The notes below the pieces were generated by a model. The model saw only the letters and a program-made list of their open reading frames with translations, did not search any database and was not told the DNA's origin. The position numbers and the translations under genes were made by a program. Source: Symbiodinium kawagutii (Eukaryota; Sar; Dinophyceae; Suessiales; Symbiodiniaceae). Taken from it: DNA of 64,000 bases. Each line of letters begins with the position of its first letter. The stretch's first letter is position 1. This document shows, in pieces, positions 1 through 10,484 of this stretch. The DNA is taken from assembly GCA_009767595.1 (NCBI GenBank), contig VSDK01027835.1, positions 92,522 to 156,521 of the forward strand. The letters run 5' to 3'.

Positions 1-338
1 ACAACAATGGCTAGTAAATAGTTCTAATCACCAGCTTTAGTATTGCAATACCAAACCAATCAATATACAGCCATCTAATAACGATAGCACTGATGTTTTA
101 TATTGATGAACAATAGAAATTAACGACAGGTAACATTCATTGTACCTAGTACTGATGCTACCATCACCATGGAAAAGGTAATACTTTTGATGTTTCATAA
201 TCATGGTTTATAACCAATCGTAATCATCATTTGTACTATCGACACTGATGGTACACACTAATGACTAGCAAAGATCAATGCTGATGCGCAATGGCAGTAC
301 AATATTATTACCAATAATGTAGCAATCATGAAACATAT

Positions 339-438
339 GGTGGTTTCTCCAAATAGGAGTGCCCCCAAATCATCTTGCATCAACCAATTATTAAAGAAGC
401 CAACCATTTTTGGGGGTCCTCCTTTTCAAGAAACAACC
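339..438. mobile_element. MITE-like fold-back element, copy 1 (100 bp)
   Basis: The left end reads GGTGGTTTCTCC and the right end, reverse-complemented, reads GGTTGTTTCTTG. Both arms continue into a GGAG..CCCCC segment, giving imperfect terminal inverted repeats of about 30 bp around a short unpaired centre. The same design and nearly the same length recur at 18383-18482 and 61313-61410. There is no coding capacity, so any movement would depend on an enzyme supplied elsewhere. No consistent target-site duplication could be defined. Confidence 0.7.
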
Positions 439-662
439 TTAAAATAAAATAGTAGTAATATTTCATGATGATGATTGGACATATTTATAGTTATCACTAT
501 CTATGATATTTTAGTATCAACATAGCCACTATTAATCACTTACCAAAAATGCTAAATGAAATGAGGCTACTGACATCAATAATACTTTTTCGTACTTGTA
601 GAGATCTGGTGAAGTCTGCAGTTGATTGTTTTTTTTGGTGCCTGCCAATATTTTGTGAAGCC

Positions 663-790
663 AAAGTCACCAAACCCTGACAGGCACCAAAAAAAGCAAA
701 ACCAAAAGTCACCAAACCCTGACAGGCACCAAAAAAAGCAAAACCAAAAGTCACCAAACCCTGACAGGCACCAAAAAAAACAAAAAAACA
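663..790. repeat. 42-bp tandem repeat, about 3 copies
   Basis: The unit contains TCACCAAACCCTGACAGGCA followed by an A-rich tract and is repeated about three times almost without change. A reversed partner of the GGCAGGCACCAAAAAA segment lies just upstream near 628-644, so the array can fold back on itself. Open frames through it on both strands are artefacts of the repeat. Confidence 0.85.
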
Positions 791-796
791 AAATTT

Positions 797-841
797 CCAA
801 AACTATGGCAGCTTCTCAGGCTCTGAGGCTCATAGTTTTGG
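797..841. repeat. Hairpin next to the 42-bp repeat
   Basis: CCAAAACTATG (797-807) pairs with CATAGTTTTGG (831-841). The pairing extends outwards through flanking A-rich and T-rich tracts with a small bulge. The loop region also contains a CTCAGG/CTGAGG mini-palindrome. It lies directly at the end of the 42-bp array, so array and hairpin may be parts of one fold-back element. Confidence 0.65.
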
Positions 842-1562
842 ATTTGTTTTTTGTTTTTTTGATGCCGCCCAAGAGGTGCTTTCTTTGCCGATTATAGCGC
901 TTGTTTATTAGGTAGTTCCTGGTGTGCATATTACTACTGTAAGCTCGTCTATGAAGCTTCAGTAAAGCCTTCAGATCCTTCAGGCCGAGACAGATGCCGG
1001 TCAATGTTCAGTGAAAATAGTTCGAATAACTGATTTATCGGTATTTACATTGTTTTTTAAAGCCTTCAATAACGTCAAACAGCAAAATTTGCGTTTCACC
1101 AGGGTTTCAGACCCCTTAAACTCATAATTCATTGGTATTTACAATGTTTTAAGCTAATTGTTAGGCAAAATTCACCGCCTCACGGGGTTCCGCTCTCCAG
1201 ATTTAGGTACGAAGGGAAAAAAACAAGGTTTTTGAGATTACATGTTCCCTTTTTGTGGGATTTGTTCCTTTTTTTGGTTTTTAGGGGATGTCCAGCACAA
1301 TGGCTCCCCTATGAAGCCATGTTCTGCGATTTTCTGGTTTATGCGTTCCAAAATTTGTGCCGGAAATTCTCGGAATTGTATTGGAATTTCTCGGAAACCT
1401 GATTTGCAAAGGACTGTCACACAATTGTACCTTTTTTCCTGGAAGATTCCACCACATCATTTTCGTATCTGTTTTTGATATGTTACCCTTATTTTGGCTT
1501 TGTGACTAAAATTCCCCGAGAAACCCTTTGTTACTAAAATTTGGCACATCTGGTCGATCTAG

Positions 1563-2861
1563 GTGGTGGGATATTTTGGTGAAGCGGGCAGACATTGGCG
1601 TGATGATGCTAGTCACCTACACCTCCAGCGTTCAGGATGCAGAAGCCAAACTACTGCTTTATCCGTTCCTTTCTGGCCTCCATCTGGTGATGTGCACGGT
1701 TTTCAGACCGTTTTCCAACGATCAGGCTGAGATCCTGGACTTGTTGGACACGATTCTGAGCACTGTTCGCTTCATCTTTTTCAGTTGCATTGGAGCGCTC
1801 CTAATTCTGAACCTGTCAGAAGTAGCGAATCATGGGATTGCAGCTTTACTCTTCATCTCCTTATTGTTTTGCGTCGTCTATCTTTTCCTGCACATGTTGG
1901 CGCAATTCCTGCGCGATGCGAGTGCCTCCCAGAATGAATCGATGGGATCAACTTATGGCCCGCTGAAGTTTGCAGCCAGCCTGAAAACCTTTGTGATTCA
2001 GACAGCATTGCCCTTCTTCGAAAAAACTGATGCGGAGCGTATTGTGTTGCGTTGGTCCTTTCAAAAGAGTACAGTTACGGTCTCAGCTCAGTCTTTGCGA
2101 GCGCCTCGGATCACATCGCTTGAGACATTGGCATGGAAAACTCGTGCAAAGACGTGGTTTGCGCTGCAGTTGGTCCGTGCCAGTGTGTTGCGCTTCAACA
2201 CATCCGTCCAGCACCGTGCATTAGCAAAGGTCAGCGAAGAATTCACTCACTCTGGTTAATGCAGCTGAAGCAGACCCAGTTGCCAGCGTCCAACCTGTGC
2301 GTTCTTTGTGTGCTGGCGACTGCCGGCGCCAGTTTGCCACACCTGATGCCAAAAGAGCGGATTGGTAAGCTCTGGTTGGAGCATGCTCAAGCTCTAGCAG
2401 TTGAACCAGGAGAGAAAGAATGTACGATTGAAGATTTGACGCGAGTGGTGGAGCGGCTCAGCCGCATGCCCCAGGGCCATGCTGTGGAAATCGTCAACGG
2501 AGTTATCGAACTGTGTGCCATGCAACTGGCCACAGGATCTCGGATCAGCAAGGCAAGATGCTCAGCATTATCTGCAAAGCAGCCAGAAGGACATCCACCA
2601 GAATGGCCCAAGGAGAGCTTGTCACACGCTGAGGAAATGCCAGAAGATATGCTAGCAATGCCAAACAAGTCATCACTGAACGAGGGCAAAGAAGAGATGC
2701 CAGAGACAGAAGCCTTGAAGGATCTGTCTCACCGAAAGGATGTGCCACTCCCGCCCAACGTGCCGGAAGATCCACCGTTGCCCAGCACACCGGAAGCTCC
2801 ACCGCTGCCAAATACAGAAGACCAAGCAACAGGGGATGTGGTCGTGCACTCTGGTCACTGA
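1563..2861 (+). pseudogene. 5'-truncated, intron-free copy of the GCC2/GCC3 membrane protein (3' part)
   Basis: The reading runs RWWDILVKRADIGVMMLV and onward, through several hydrophobic segments and a soluble part, to a proline-rich tail with PLPP/PPLP motifs and a TGA at 2859-2861. It aligns with exons 2-5 of the gene at 48.8-54.4 kb (compare MWWWDLVLKRADIALMMLV). The three introns of that gene, at 52375, 53465 and 53971, are absent here. Around 2244-2247 the frame shifts: the paralogue's EFCALWL corresponds to EF, then two bases where a codon should be, then SLWL, which is a one-base loss. Homology stops abruptly at 1563, where the paralogue has no intron. This fits a processed, 5'-truncated copy that is now broken. 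Alternatives are an assembly error at the frameshift, or a terminal exon with its own upstream acceptor (TCTAG|G). The proline-rich tail goes beyond the paralogue's stop. Confidence 0.7.
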
Positions 2862-4907
2862 TTTGCAGCAAGAAGATGCAAATGCAACTTGACTTTTCCA
2901 AAGTGAGAGCAGGTTGAAATACGAGTTTCACCTAGACTCTTGGCGGAGCCAGCAGCCAAATGTTTGACGCATGGTCAATGTGATGTCAACAGCTGGAGGT
3001 ACACAGGCCATTGACTCAACCTCCATGTCTCCAGGTACAGATTTGGATGGGCAGCAACAGCCGCTTGCCAAACGTGGCCCATGTTCATCTCGCCAGGTCC
3101 GTGCTTTCTGGAAGATGCATGGAGCACCAGCGAGTTGACCATAGATACCCGAGCATTGACCAATTCAAAATCTGCATTATCATTTTGGATCTCCCATCAT
3201 TGAAGTGGCTTATTTTTGCGATGTCTCTTTGGAATGGACGATTTTTTTTGACAGGTAAACTGCTGGATGTCCTAGATCCCAGCTCATTGGAACGGATCAT
3301 TATGGGGTACACCATGGTGCGACATGCTTCTGGCCATACCAAATCATTGCAACTTGAGGCGCTCCGCTGATGCGGTGCCAGTTTGCATACTACTTCCACT
3401 CCAGTGCGACTTCAGAGTTTCTTGGCAGAGGTGCAACCTCTGAGTGTGCCACAGGGGTGCAGGCATCCAGAAATGGAAACAGATTGAGCAAAAAAATGAC
3501 TGACATCTTGCTGGTGCTGATCGTTTGTCTTCATTCTTTGTGGATTTCTAACCAATCCCAAGAGAAATGGTTTGGTATATTTATTGATTATATGCGCGGG
3601 ATGAATCAGTCCCATTATTTTGTTGGATGAAGAACGTATGTTGACGTTTGCACATCTATACATTCATATGGATATAACTGATATAACATATTTTGCAGCG
3701 ATACCTTCGCAACAGTCTTACATGTGCCCCTACTTACATAGCTACAAAGATCATATACAAGCACACATACAGATACGTATAGATGCATACATGTAAAGAT
3801 ATGGACCTAGATATCGCCATGGCTATACACGTTGTTGTGGCACATCCTTTCTGGACAACTTATGTCAGCTTCCGCCGCTTTGATTAGGCTTCAATTAAGT
3901 TGCCATGGTGGTTGCAGCGTGGACAGCAGAGTCTATATCCTCAACAGGTGCAGTCTGGCAGAAACTGACACCAGGATTTGGTTGGTGAACTTTCCAACAA
4001 AGGTGCAAGTTCTGATCATTTTGGGGATGTCTTCTCAGGCCACAAGCTCTTGACCCTCATGAACATGGCAATATCCATAGCCACATATCTACTTGGGTTA
4101 GATTCGTTCCCGTTTGTTTGAGAAGCTGTTTCATCCAGAATGTACTGGTACCAAAAAGTCATGCTTCGTGCAGCCTAATGCCAGACTTGACCAGTATTTG
4201 ATCCGAATCACGGTTAGGAAACCTGAATCAGTACATATCATTGCTATCCGTCATAGTATTTTGATCCATATCCTTGAGACTTTCAAAAATTAGATGCTCT
4301 TCCCTGCAGTCCTTGTGCGCCTTGGTGGTGTCAAAATGGGTCATGGTGACCACTGGTGACCGGCCACCCAGTTGCTTCATCGAGTATACCTGGCTGGGCT
4401 GATCATTGGCAGTAGTTCCTGTAGTTGGAGTGCAAACCTATTGACCTACTGCTGTTTTCAGGGCTCATGAAGCTACTGCCCTTGAGTTTGGTTGAGATCA
4501 TCCTCATATTTGAGATCATCTTCGTTCGGCATTGTGGCAAGTATCACAAGCCCCTTCATTGTGAGTCTCACGTCGAACTTGCTGGTTGCTTCAGTCAGTA
4601 TTAGGTATTGCCCAAAGATGACAACGAAATGATGATTTTTGTGTAACACCCATCAGTTGAATGATCAATTTCCGGAGATCCAATCCACATGGATCCATGT
4701 GATTTCAAAAAAATCCATTGTGGGGAAACGCTGCAGGGTGGCAACAATGATGAGAAAACATCTGAAAACAAATGTGGAAAACACATGTTTTCTGTACGAG
4801 TTCTTGGGAAAACAAAGTATTCGCAGTGGTTTTTGAAATGTGATGTGCGGAAAGTGCTGTACTTTATGGGCTTTGCGTTGAATTCTGCTATTCGTTTCTT
4901 TTTTCAG
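2862..4907. other. Non-coding stretch
   Basis: No supported gene. 3650-3800 is rich in ACATA/ATACA steps. A perfect CATGGATCCATG palindrome lies near 4687. Part of the stretch is presumably intron or intergenic DNA upstream of the terminal exon at 4908. Confidence 0.5.
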
Positions 4908-5036
4908 GAACAAAAGGACGCAGCCACATTGCAGCCTCAGGACACAACGACCCCTGAACTGATAGCAAACAATTGGAATAAACAAGAACAGGAACAGAAA
5001 GAGTTTGAAAAAACGATAGGTCAAGGCTCTAGCTGA
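4908..5036 (+). CDS. Terminal exon of an unidentified protein
   Basis: A strong pyrimidine tract and acceptor (TTCTTTTTTCAG) end at 4907. They are followed by an open frame beginning EQKDAATLQPQDTTTPEL, with a Gln/Glu/Lys-rich helix-forming end (KQEQEQKEFEKTI) and a TGA at 5034-5036. The composition is hydrophilic, typical of a C-terminal tail. The upstream exons were not found, so the parent protein is unknown. It has the same orientation as the choline-transporter-like gene that starts 450 bp downstream. It could be a chance frame after a cryptic acceptor. Confidence 0.4.
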   Translation, partial: EQKDAATLQPQDTTTPELIANNWNKQEQEQKEFEKTIGQGSS

Positions 5037-5040
5037 TTAC

Positions 5041-5280
5041 AGGAGTGTCTTGCCAAGAGTGTTACTCCAAGGGTTTGTTACCAAGAAAGTCTCACTCCAA
5101 GAGTGTCTAACTCCAAGAGTGTCTAACTCCAAGAGTGTCTAACTGAGAGTATCTTATCAAAAGTACTTAACCAAGAGTCTCACTCCAAGAGTGTCTCACC
5201 GAGTGTGTCTTACCAAGAGTGTCTCAATTCAAGAGTGTCCCACCAACTGTGCCCAGAGTGTCACTCCAAGAGTGTTTACA
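5041..5280. repeat. 16-bp minisatellite (TCCAAGAGTGTCTAAC)
   Basis: Three perfect 16-bp units occupy 5096-5143. Degenerate CCAAGAGTGT-type units continue on both sides. The array lies in the short interval between the terminal exon ending at 5036 and the gene starting at 5484. Confidence 0.85.
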
Positions 5281-5357
5281 GATGAACTGCAAAAAATTGG
5301 GCCCCTTTTCTTTCTGTCGCTGTGGCTGGCTTTCCCCCCACTTTCTGAGGCAAGAGG

Positions 5358-5409
5358 TATATATGTGTATGTATATATATGTATATATAATATATATATA
5401 TATATATAG
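5358..5409. repeat. TA-rich microsatellite
   Basis: An alternating (TA)n tract with a few TG steps ends about 75 bp upstream of the choline-transporter-like start codon. Confidence 0.9.
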
Positions 5410-5483
5410 ATGCATATGTTTGTGTCTACACGTGGTGTGTACCGACGGCTTGAAGCCTTGCAGCTCTTCTGTCCACTCGCCTC

Positions 5484-7376
5484 ATGGCAATGTGGGAGGA
5501 CACATGCGCTTGGGAGTCTGAAGGCAGCTCTAGCGAACAACCTGAAAGCTCTCCTGGCTTCACCCTCGAAAGGAAACCCCTGGAGTTTCCGGTACTTGTG
5601 CAACGGAGCTGCACCGATGTTGCTTGGCTTGTTTGCTTCGTGGCTTGGATAACCTCTTTATCTATCTTGAGCTTTGCGGTGACAATTCCTGGACCGGCGA
5701 GTCTTCCAACACTAGTGGCTGTACACGACTCCCTGAAGCACACTTGTGGCGTCGAGCAAATGAGACATCGACCCTACGCCTTCATTTGCCAAGACGATGC
5801 GGCGAATCTAAATTTCTCTGATATCATTTGCCTGGAAAGTTGCCCGACAAATAGGTCCATGCAGACATGTTGGAGCAACGCTTCTCAGGTATATGTGAAG
5901 GTACCAGGGTATGCGACTAGGACTGCGATACCATTCATTTTGGGATGGTGCAGGCCACTGGACAACTTCCTTTATGTTTTGGTGCTCGAATATGCTAACA
6001 AGGTCTGGGGGATCCTCAGTGTTGGCTACAGTTTATTGATGCTTTATCGCCTTTTGGTGCCTTTCCTTGTTGCTGCTGCAGCCGGGCTGTTCCTCTCTTT
6101 GGGCTATGTAGCATTGCTGAAGGACCACGCCCGAACGTTTACCAAACTCGGAATTCAACTCATTGTTCTGGTTCCATGTGGATGGGCAGCACATCTGTTG
6201 TATAGGCACGGAAATGCAGCTCTTCTGCCATGCATTGCCCTCATCGTGGTCGGAATCTGTCTCGCATGTTGCGCACGCAGCTGCAGGGATGAGTACGACA
6301 AAGCTGCTAAATGCGTCGAGTTTTCCTGCGAATGCGTGCTCGACACGCCTATGTTGCATTTGGGGCCTTGCGTGGTGCTTTTGTTCAGAGTGTCTTCTAC
6401 CTTTGCGGTGCTGTGCTGCCTCATGTATGCTCACACAGGTGTTTTCGTAGATTTCTTCGAGCATGGCTCCAAGATGATCCGCTGTTCAACAGAGCAGAAT
6501 GAAGATTGCGTGTGGGACGCATCGCTCTTCGTGTTATGGAATTTCACTTTGATTTGGATTCAGATCCTCTGCACGGCCAGCTGGGAATTTGCAGTTGCAT
6601 ATCTTGCTGCAGAATGGTACATGGAAGGTGGCCCTTACGCCGAGAATCGTGAGAATGGACTGATCCAGTGCTGCTCCGTGTGGTGGGCCTTGTTTAGGTA
6701 TCACTTCGGAACGATGGTGAAGGCTTCTGTATTCATCGGCATTGTGCGACCCGTTCGCTTTCTTCTGAGAAGGTTGACCGCTGTGGCTCGGATGGAAAAT
6801 CCTGTTGGAGGCATCATCCTCTGCTGCTGTGGCTGTTTGGTCGAAGTGTACGAGGAGCACTTGGAATGGCTCTCAGCAAATGCGTATATCGAGGTGGCCC
6901 TGTCTGGGTTAGACCTCGACCAAGCTGTCTCTGAAGCCAGTAAAGTGAGCGCGTGCCAGAAAGACAAGGCAAGCCAGTTGAATCGCACGACCTTCATTTT
7001 CCGGTTCATTGGCTTAGTGCTGATATGGTGGGCAGGTTGCTTCATCATGTGGATGGTAGTCAGCGGATCATTTCCTGGCCTTGGTGAGTATGGCAATGTG
7101 GATTCGCCACACTTCGTTGGCCACCGTGACTTCTGGTCCAATGCTGGGGGCATCATCGCATGCGCAGCAGCTTTTCCAGCCATGATGGTCTTTGACATGG
7201 CCTCCGACACCATCCAGTACTGTAGCACTGTGGACCAGCTGCAGGAGTCCAAGGTTACGGCCGTTGAAAAGTTCATGGGTTTGGTGAGCGAAACGCTGAA
7301 TGATGCCATTGGCGACTTGGTGAGTTTGGTCTCCAGCTCGGATAGCGATAGAAGCGACACGAGCAGCTCCAGCTAA
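5484..7376 (+). CDS. Choline transporter-like protein (CTL/SLC44 family), single exon
   Basis: 630 residues, a usual length for the family. An acidic cytoplasmic N-terminus is followed by a first membrane helix (about 45-67) that starts with the family-like RSCTDVAWL. A large extracellular loop (about 70-165) has paired cysteines, the CPTN segment and LGWCRP. A cluster of helices runs from 170 to 320 and continues to 375. The strongest signature is at 405-430 (RYHFGTMVKASVFIGIVRPV), then a CCCGCL-type turn and SANAYIEVALSG at 448-475, two helices, and the family-like FDMASDTIQYCSTVDQ near 570-585. The tail is serine/aspartate-rich. Known members move choline or related cationic amines across plasma or mitochondrial membranes; the substrate here is inferred only. 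There is no intron. ATG 5484 is the first ATG in frame, and an AG at 5462-5463 could serve as a trans-splice acceptor. Confidence 0.9.
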   Translation: MAMWEDTCAWESEGSSSEQPESSPGFTLERKPLEFPVLVQRSCTDVAWLVCFVAWITSLSILSFAVTIPGPASLPTLVAVHDSLKHTCGVEQMRHRPYAFICQDDAANLNFSDIICLESCPTNRSMQTCWSNASQVYVKVPGYATRTAIPFILGWCRPLDNFLYVLVLEYANKVWGILSVGYSLLMLYRLLVPFLVAAAAGLFLSLGYVALLKDHARTFTKLGIQLIVLVPCGWAAHLLYRHGNAALLPCIALIVVGICLACCARSCRDEYDKAAKCVEFSCECVLDTPMLHLGPCVVLLFRVSSTFAVLCCLMYAHTGVFVDFFEHGSKMIRCSTEQNEDCVWDASLFVLWNFTLIWIQILCTASWEFAVAYLAAEWYMEGGPYAENRENGLIQCCSVWWALFRYHFGTMVKASVFIGIVRPVRFLLRRLTAVARMENPVGGIILCCCGCLVEVYEEHLEWLSANAYIEVALSGLDLDQAVSEASKVSACQKDKASQLNRTTFIFRFIGLVLIWWAGCFIMWMVVSGSFPGLGEYGNVDSPHFVGHRDFWSNAGGIIACAAAFPAMMVFDMASDTIQYCSTVDQLQESKVTAVEKFMGLVSETLNDAIGDLVSLVSSSDSDRSDTSSSS

Positions 7377-9768
7377 GCTGTTGCTCTATCGACACTGAGA
7401 GCGTTGAAAGAATGACGGCTTGATGGCACCGGTTTGATGAAGGAAACCATTTATCTATGGATTAGCAATTTAAAATGTGTATGTTTGATCAATTTGTTCA
7501 CTATTAGTTCCTGGACAACGAGGTATGTTTTTCGATTGGCGATTCTTTCGTAGTGGCATTCTGTTTTTTGGAAATATTACGGTGTAAAAAGATCTAAAAC
7601 ACTTCCTTTAAACGAAATCTGCATGTTCCTTTCCTTGCGCCTCATGGGCGCGTCATCATGGATGCCTCTTGATGTTGGAAAGCCGAGCTTGGGCGGTCAG
7701 GCCGAACTTGGTCGCTGACCTCACTGAGATCAGCTGGGTGCCGGGCGGCTCGGAGCATGGTGGCACAGGGTGAAGGGTTGCCCTGGGTGAAACTAAGCGG
7801 CAACTTATCGAGGGGAAGTTATCTTGTAAGTTCATTAACCATAAGTGATAGTTAACATGAGTTAGCTATGAGCTACTTAGGGTAACCATTCCCCTATCAC
7901 TTAGCGTCAACCCTTTACGGAAACTGAGGAACAGCTTTTATGTGGGTTGTTTCCTCAACGACTGCTACATGGCTACCCTAGGTTGACAGTCTTGTATGGT
8001 GACATTCTGGTAAGCATTGCCCTGGTTAATCAACTTTTTGTAATGACTTCCAAAATGATTATACAAGTAAGTTTTTGCTTGCAGGCTAGTTTAGTGGAGG
8101 GTCATCATTAATACTTCGTAGTTGTGATAGAAAAGTAATAGTTGGTACCTGTTGATGGTATATGGTGCTATTTAGTCGTGGAATTCACCGCAGGTGGTGG
8201 TATGGTGCAAATTTATCCATTTTTAAAATTGAGATTGTGGTAGTGAAGTGGTGGTATGCACAGAAAGGGTATTGGTCCTTGGTTGTTGAGATTCGCCAAA
8301 CATAGAATGTCGTATCTACTAGACATTCAACGGTGGCTATCATTGGTGGTATATGATGGTGATAGGGTGAAAATTGTGAAAACTAGGGATCAGTACGCAC
8401 AATAATTAGTGACATTCAACGTAATCGCAAGTTATGACAGGAGATGGTAGTCATACTTGTAGAAGTGGGCCGTTCAGAACTCACTTGACAGCAGATTTGG
8501 TGGTAGTGTGATGTTGTTGGACAATGAAATACAAGTGGTATATTTCTGGCGGAGCGGTGATAGTGTACAGAAATGCTTGATAGATCATGGGACAGGTACC
8601 AACAAACAAGAGCTTCCTGGTGGTGCTTGCAAGGAGAAATCATCCTGGTCAAGGGTTAATAGCTCAGCGCTGGCTACCATCCATTTTGACAAGATTTGTT
8701 AATCATAAACCATACGGCTTCTCGGAAATCTCCGGTCGTCCACACATGTATCCACCGTTGGCAGTTTGTCGCTCTTTGAGCTTGGAGAGCGACAGAGGTG
8801 ATGGAATCCGTTTGAAGATTCTCCCTCCCCGGAGAAGGCCCTTCACTTGTCATTTGATTGCAGAAAATTCAGTCCATTAGACTTTTCCACTCATGTAGCT
8901 TAGATTTTTAATGAATCTGGCTATCAAGGCAGATCTATTGACAGTCTGAGCCGGGATATGGGCAGTTTCAAATTAGGGGGGTGAAATGATCAGCAAAAGT
9001 CAGCGAAAAGGTGGAAAGGAAATGACCAAACAACGGGCTGACCAACAACAAGAGGAAACAACTGATTGGATCATACCCATCACTTGAAACTGGCTGAAAA
9101 GGTAGAGGTGGAGACGGGGTTTTCATCCAGAAATTCTGCCCCAGTGAGACAGAAATATGTCAGCAGCGCGGTTTTCATTTTTTCCTATTCATTGTCATTG
9201 TAAGTTTCAAGTATGCTGGGGTTCAAGGTTTTCATTACGGTCAACCAAGCATCATAAAAGACAGGGAGTATGTTGGGTCAAGGTGTTTTCATCCCAGGGC
9301 TTGAAAAGTGTGGCCTCAATTTTCACGTTGACAAATGGATGTGAAGGCTATTGTTTTCATCTCAAAAACTGGTTTCTGGATCCCCGTTGGGTGCGTGTAG
9401 GGTAAACCCCCGGCTGTAAACGGGATATTTACCCGGGAGTTCTGCCCTAGTGAGCCACCAAGATGTCAGAATTCAAAAGCTTCTTTTTCGCTATTTATTG
9501 GCATTGTCAGTTTCAATGATGCATGATGGACGTTGGGGTTCAAGGTTTTCGTTCCAGGTCTTGCTCATTTTCGTATTCCACTTGAAGGTTGAAAAGCCAA
9601 CATGGAACATTTGCAGGTTGAGCCACCCCATTTGAGCCAGGGGATGGGCGCACCCATTTCATCCCAACGTTGGAACAAGGGTTTTTATTTACATATGGAT
9701 GTTTGGTTTGAGTCCTGGTCCCGGTCATCCCAAATAAACCAATTTTATTGTTTTTCAATCCCCAGGAT
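7377..9768. other. Non-coding stretch with a degenerate local duplication
   Basis: No exon is supported. Two related blocks of about 300 bp (from about 9117 and from about 9422) share CCAGTGAG/CCTAGTGAG, AAGATGTCAG-like and GGGGTTCAAGGTTTTC segments, which points to an old tandem duplication. A short stretch at 8756-8810 with CTCTTTGAGCTTGGA resembles 37779-37830, a dispersed repeat fragment. Confidence 0.5.
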
Positions 9769-10140
9769 CAGGGATAATATGGGATTAAATGGGATAATAC
9801 GGGATAATAGGGGATAATAGGGGATAATATGGGATAATAGGGTATAATATTGGATAATAGCGGGGAATAGGGGATAATATGGGACAATAAGAGAGAGTAA
9901 GGAACGATAAGAGATAGTAGGGAATAATACAGGATAATACGGGATAATGAAGGATTATCAGGATCATAGGGGGCAATAGAGGATCATAGGGGATAATACG
10001 GGATACTGAGGGATCATAGGGGAAAATAAGGGATAATACGGAGGATAATTGGGGATACAGTAATATGGGAAAATAAGAGTCAATACGAAATGATAAGGGA
10101 TAATAGCCTAGGATAATAGGGGACAATAGGATGAAAATTG
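9769..10140. repeat. GGGATAATA-type satellite
   Basis: About 35 degenerate units of 9-11 bp built on GGGATAATA/GGGGATAATA. Unit length varies and no spacer is conserved. The complementary strand reads as Tyr/Pro/Ile-rich protein only because of the repeat. Confidence 0.9.
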
Positions 10141-10148
10141 GGCCATTT

Positions 10149-10178
10149 GCGCGAAAAATTTTGCGCGCGCGCGCGCCT
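10149..10178. repeat. Near-palindrome plus alternating GC tract
   Basis: GCGCGAAAAATTTTGCGCGC is almost its own reverse complement and runs into (GC)n. Such DNA can form Z-DNA or a cruciform. It marks the boundary between the GGGATAATA satellite and the kinase-exon array. Confidence 0.75.
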
Positions 10179-10484
10179 GGCCCATCCTTTGATCCTTTGG
10201 TCCCTACCGGCGTTGAGGGCATGTTGGACAGAGCCGATCGTTTGCTCAAGGTGAGGTGCTAATCCGCTTGCGGATTACCCGCTCTTGGCCCCGCCGGCTC
10301 GCTGGCACCTAGGGCGATTTTGAAGTAGCGCCGCCCAAAATCACAAAACATCGTGAAATTGCATGTCGAGCACGCGGGTGAGTCGCTGGCCTAATGGCGT
10401 TGGATGTCCGATTGCACAAAGAGCGATTATGTCACTTCGTTCGAGTTTTTCTAGCGCAAAATGCATCTTGCCATTGGAATTTGA

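Larger units (their letters stand above)
1..1562. other. Non-coding, repeat-bearing stretch
   Basis: No exon is convincing here. The DNA is AT-rich. It carries a 100-bp MITE (339-438), a 42-bp tandem repeat and a hairpin (both listed separately). The short open frames use non-ATG starts or follow the repeats. Confidence 0.6.

Noticed and set aside
1010-1309. tRNA or other small RNA genes
   Set aside because: Scanning the window for the GTTCGAAT-type box with a matching upstream box gave no convincing cloverleaf here or elsewhere.
2230-2264. A 35-nt GT-AG intron in the receptor copy
   Set aside because: It restores the frame but would remove SEEF..SLWL, which aligns with the paralogue. A one-base deletion explains the data better.
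5041-5280. CRISPR-like array
   Set aside because: Units are directly adjacent without spacers and this is nuclear eukaryotic DNA; it is a minisatellite. The same holds for 9769-10140.
9769-10140. Homing-endonuclease sites in the GGGATAATA repeats
   Set aside because: The steps only loosely resemble such a site and no endonuclease gene is present.
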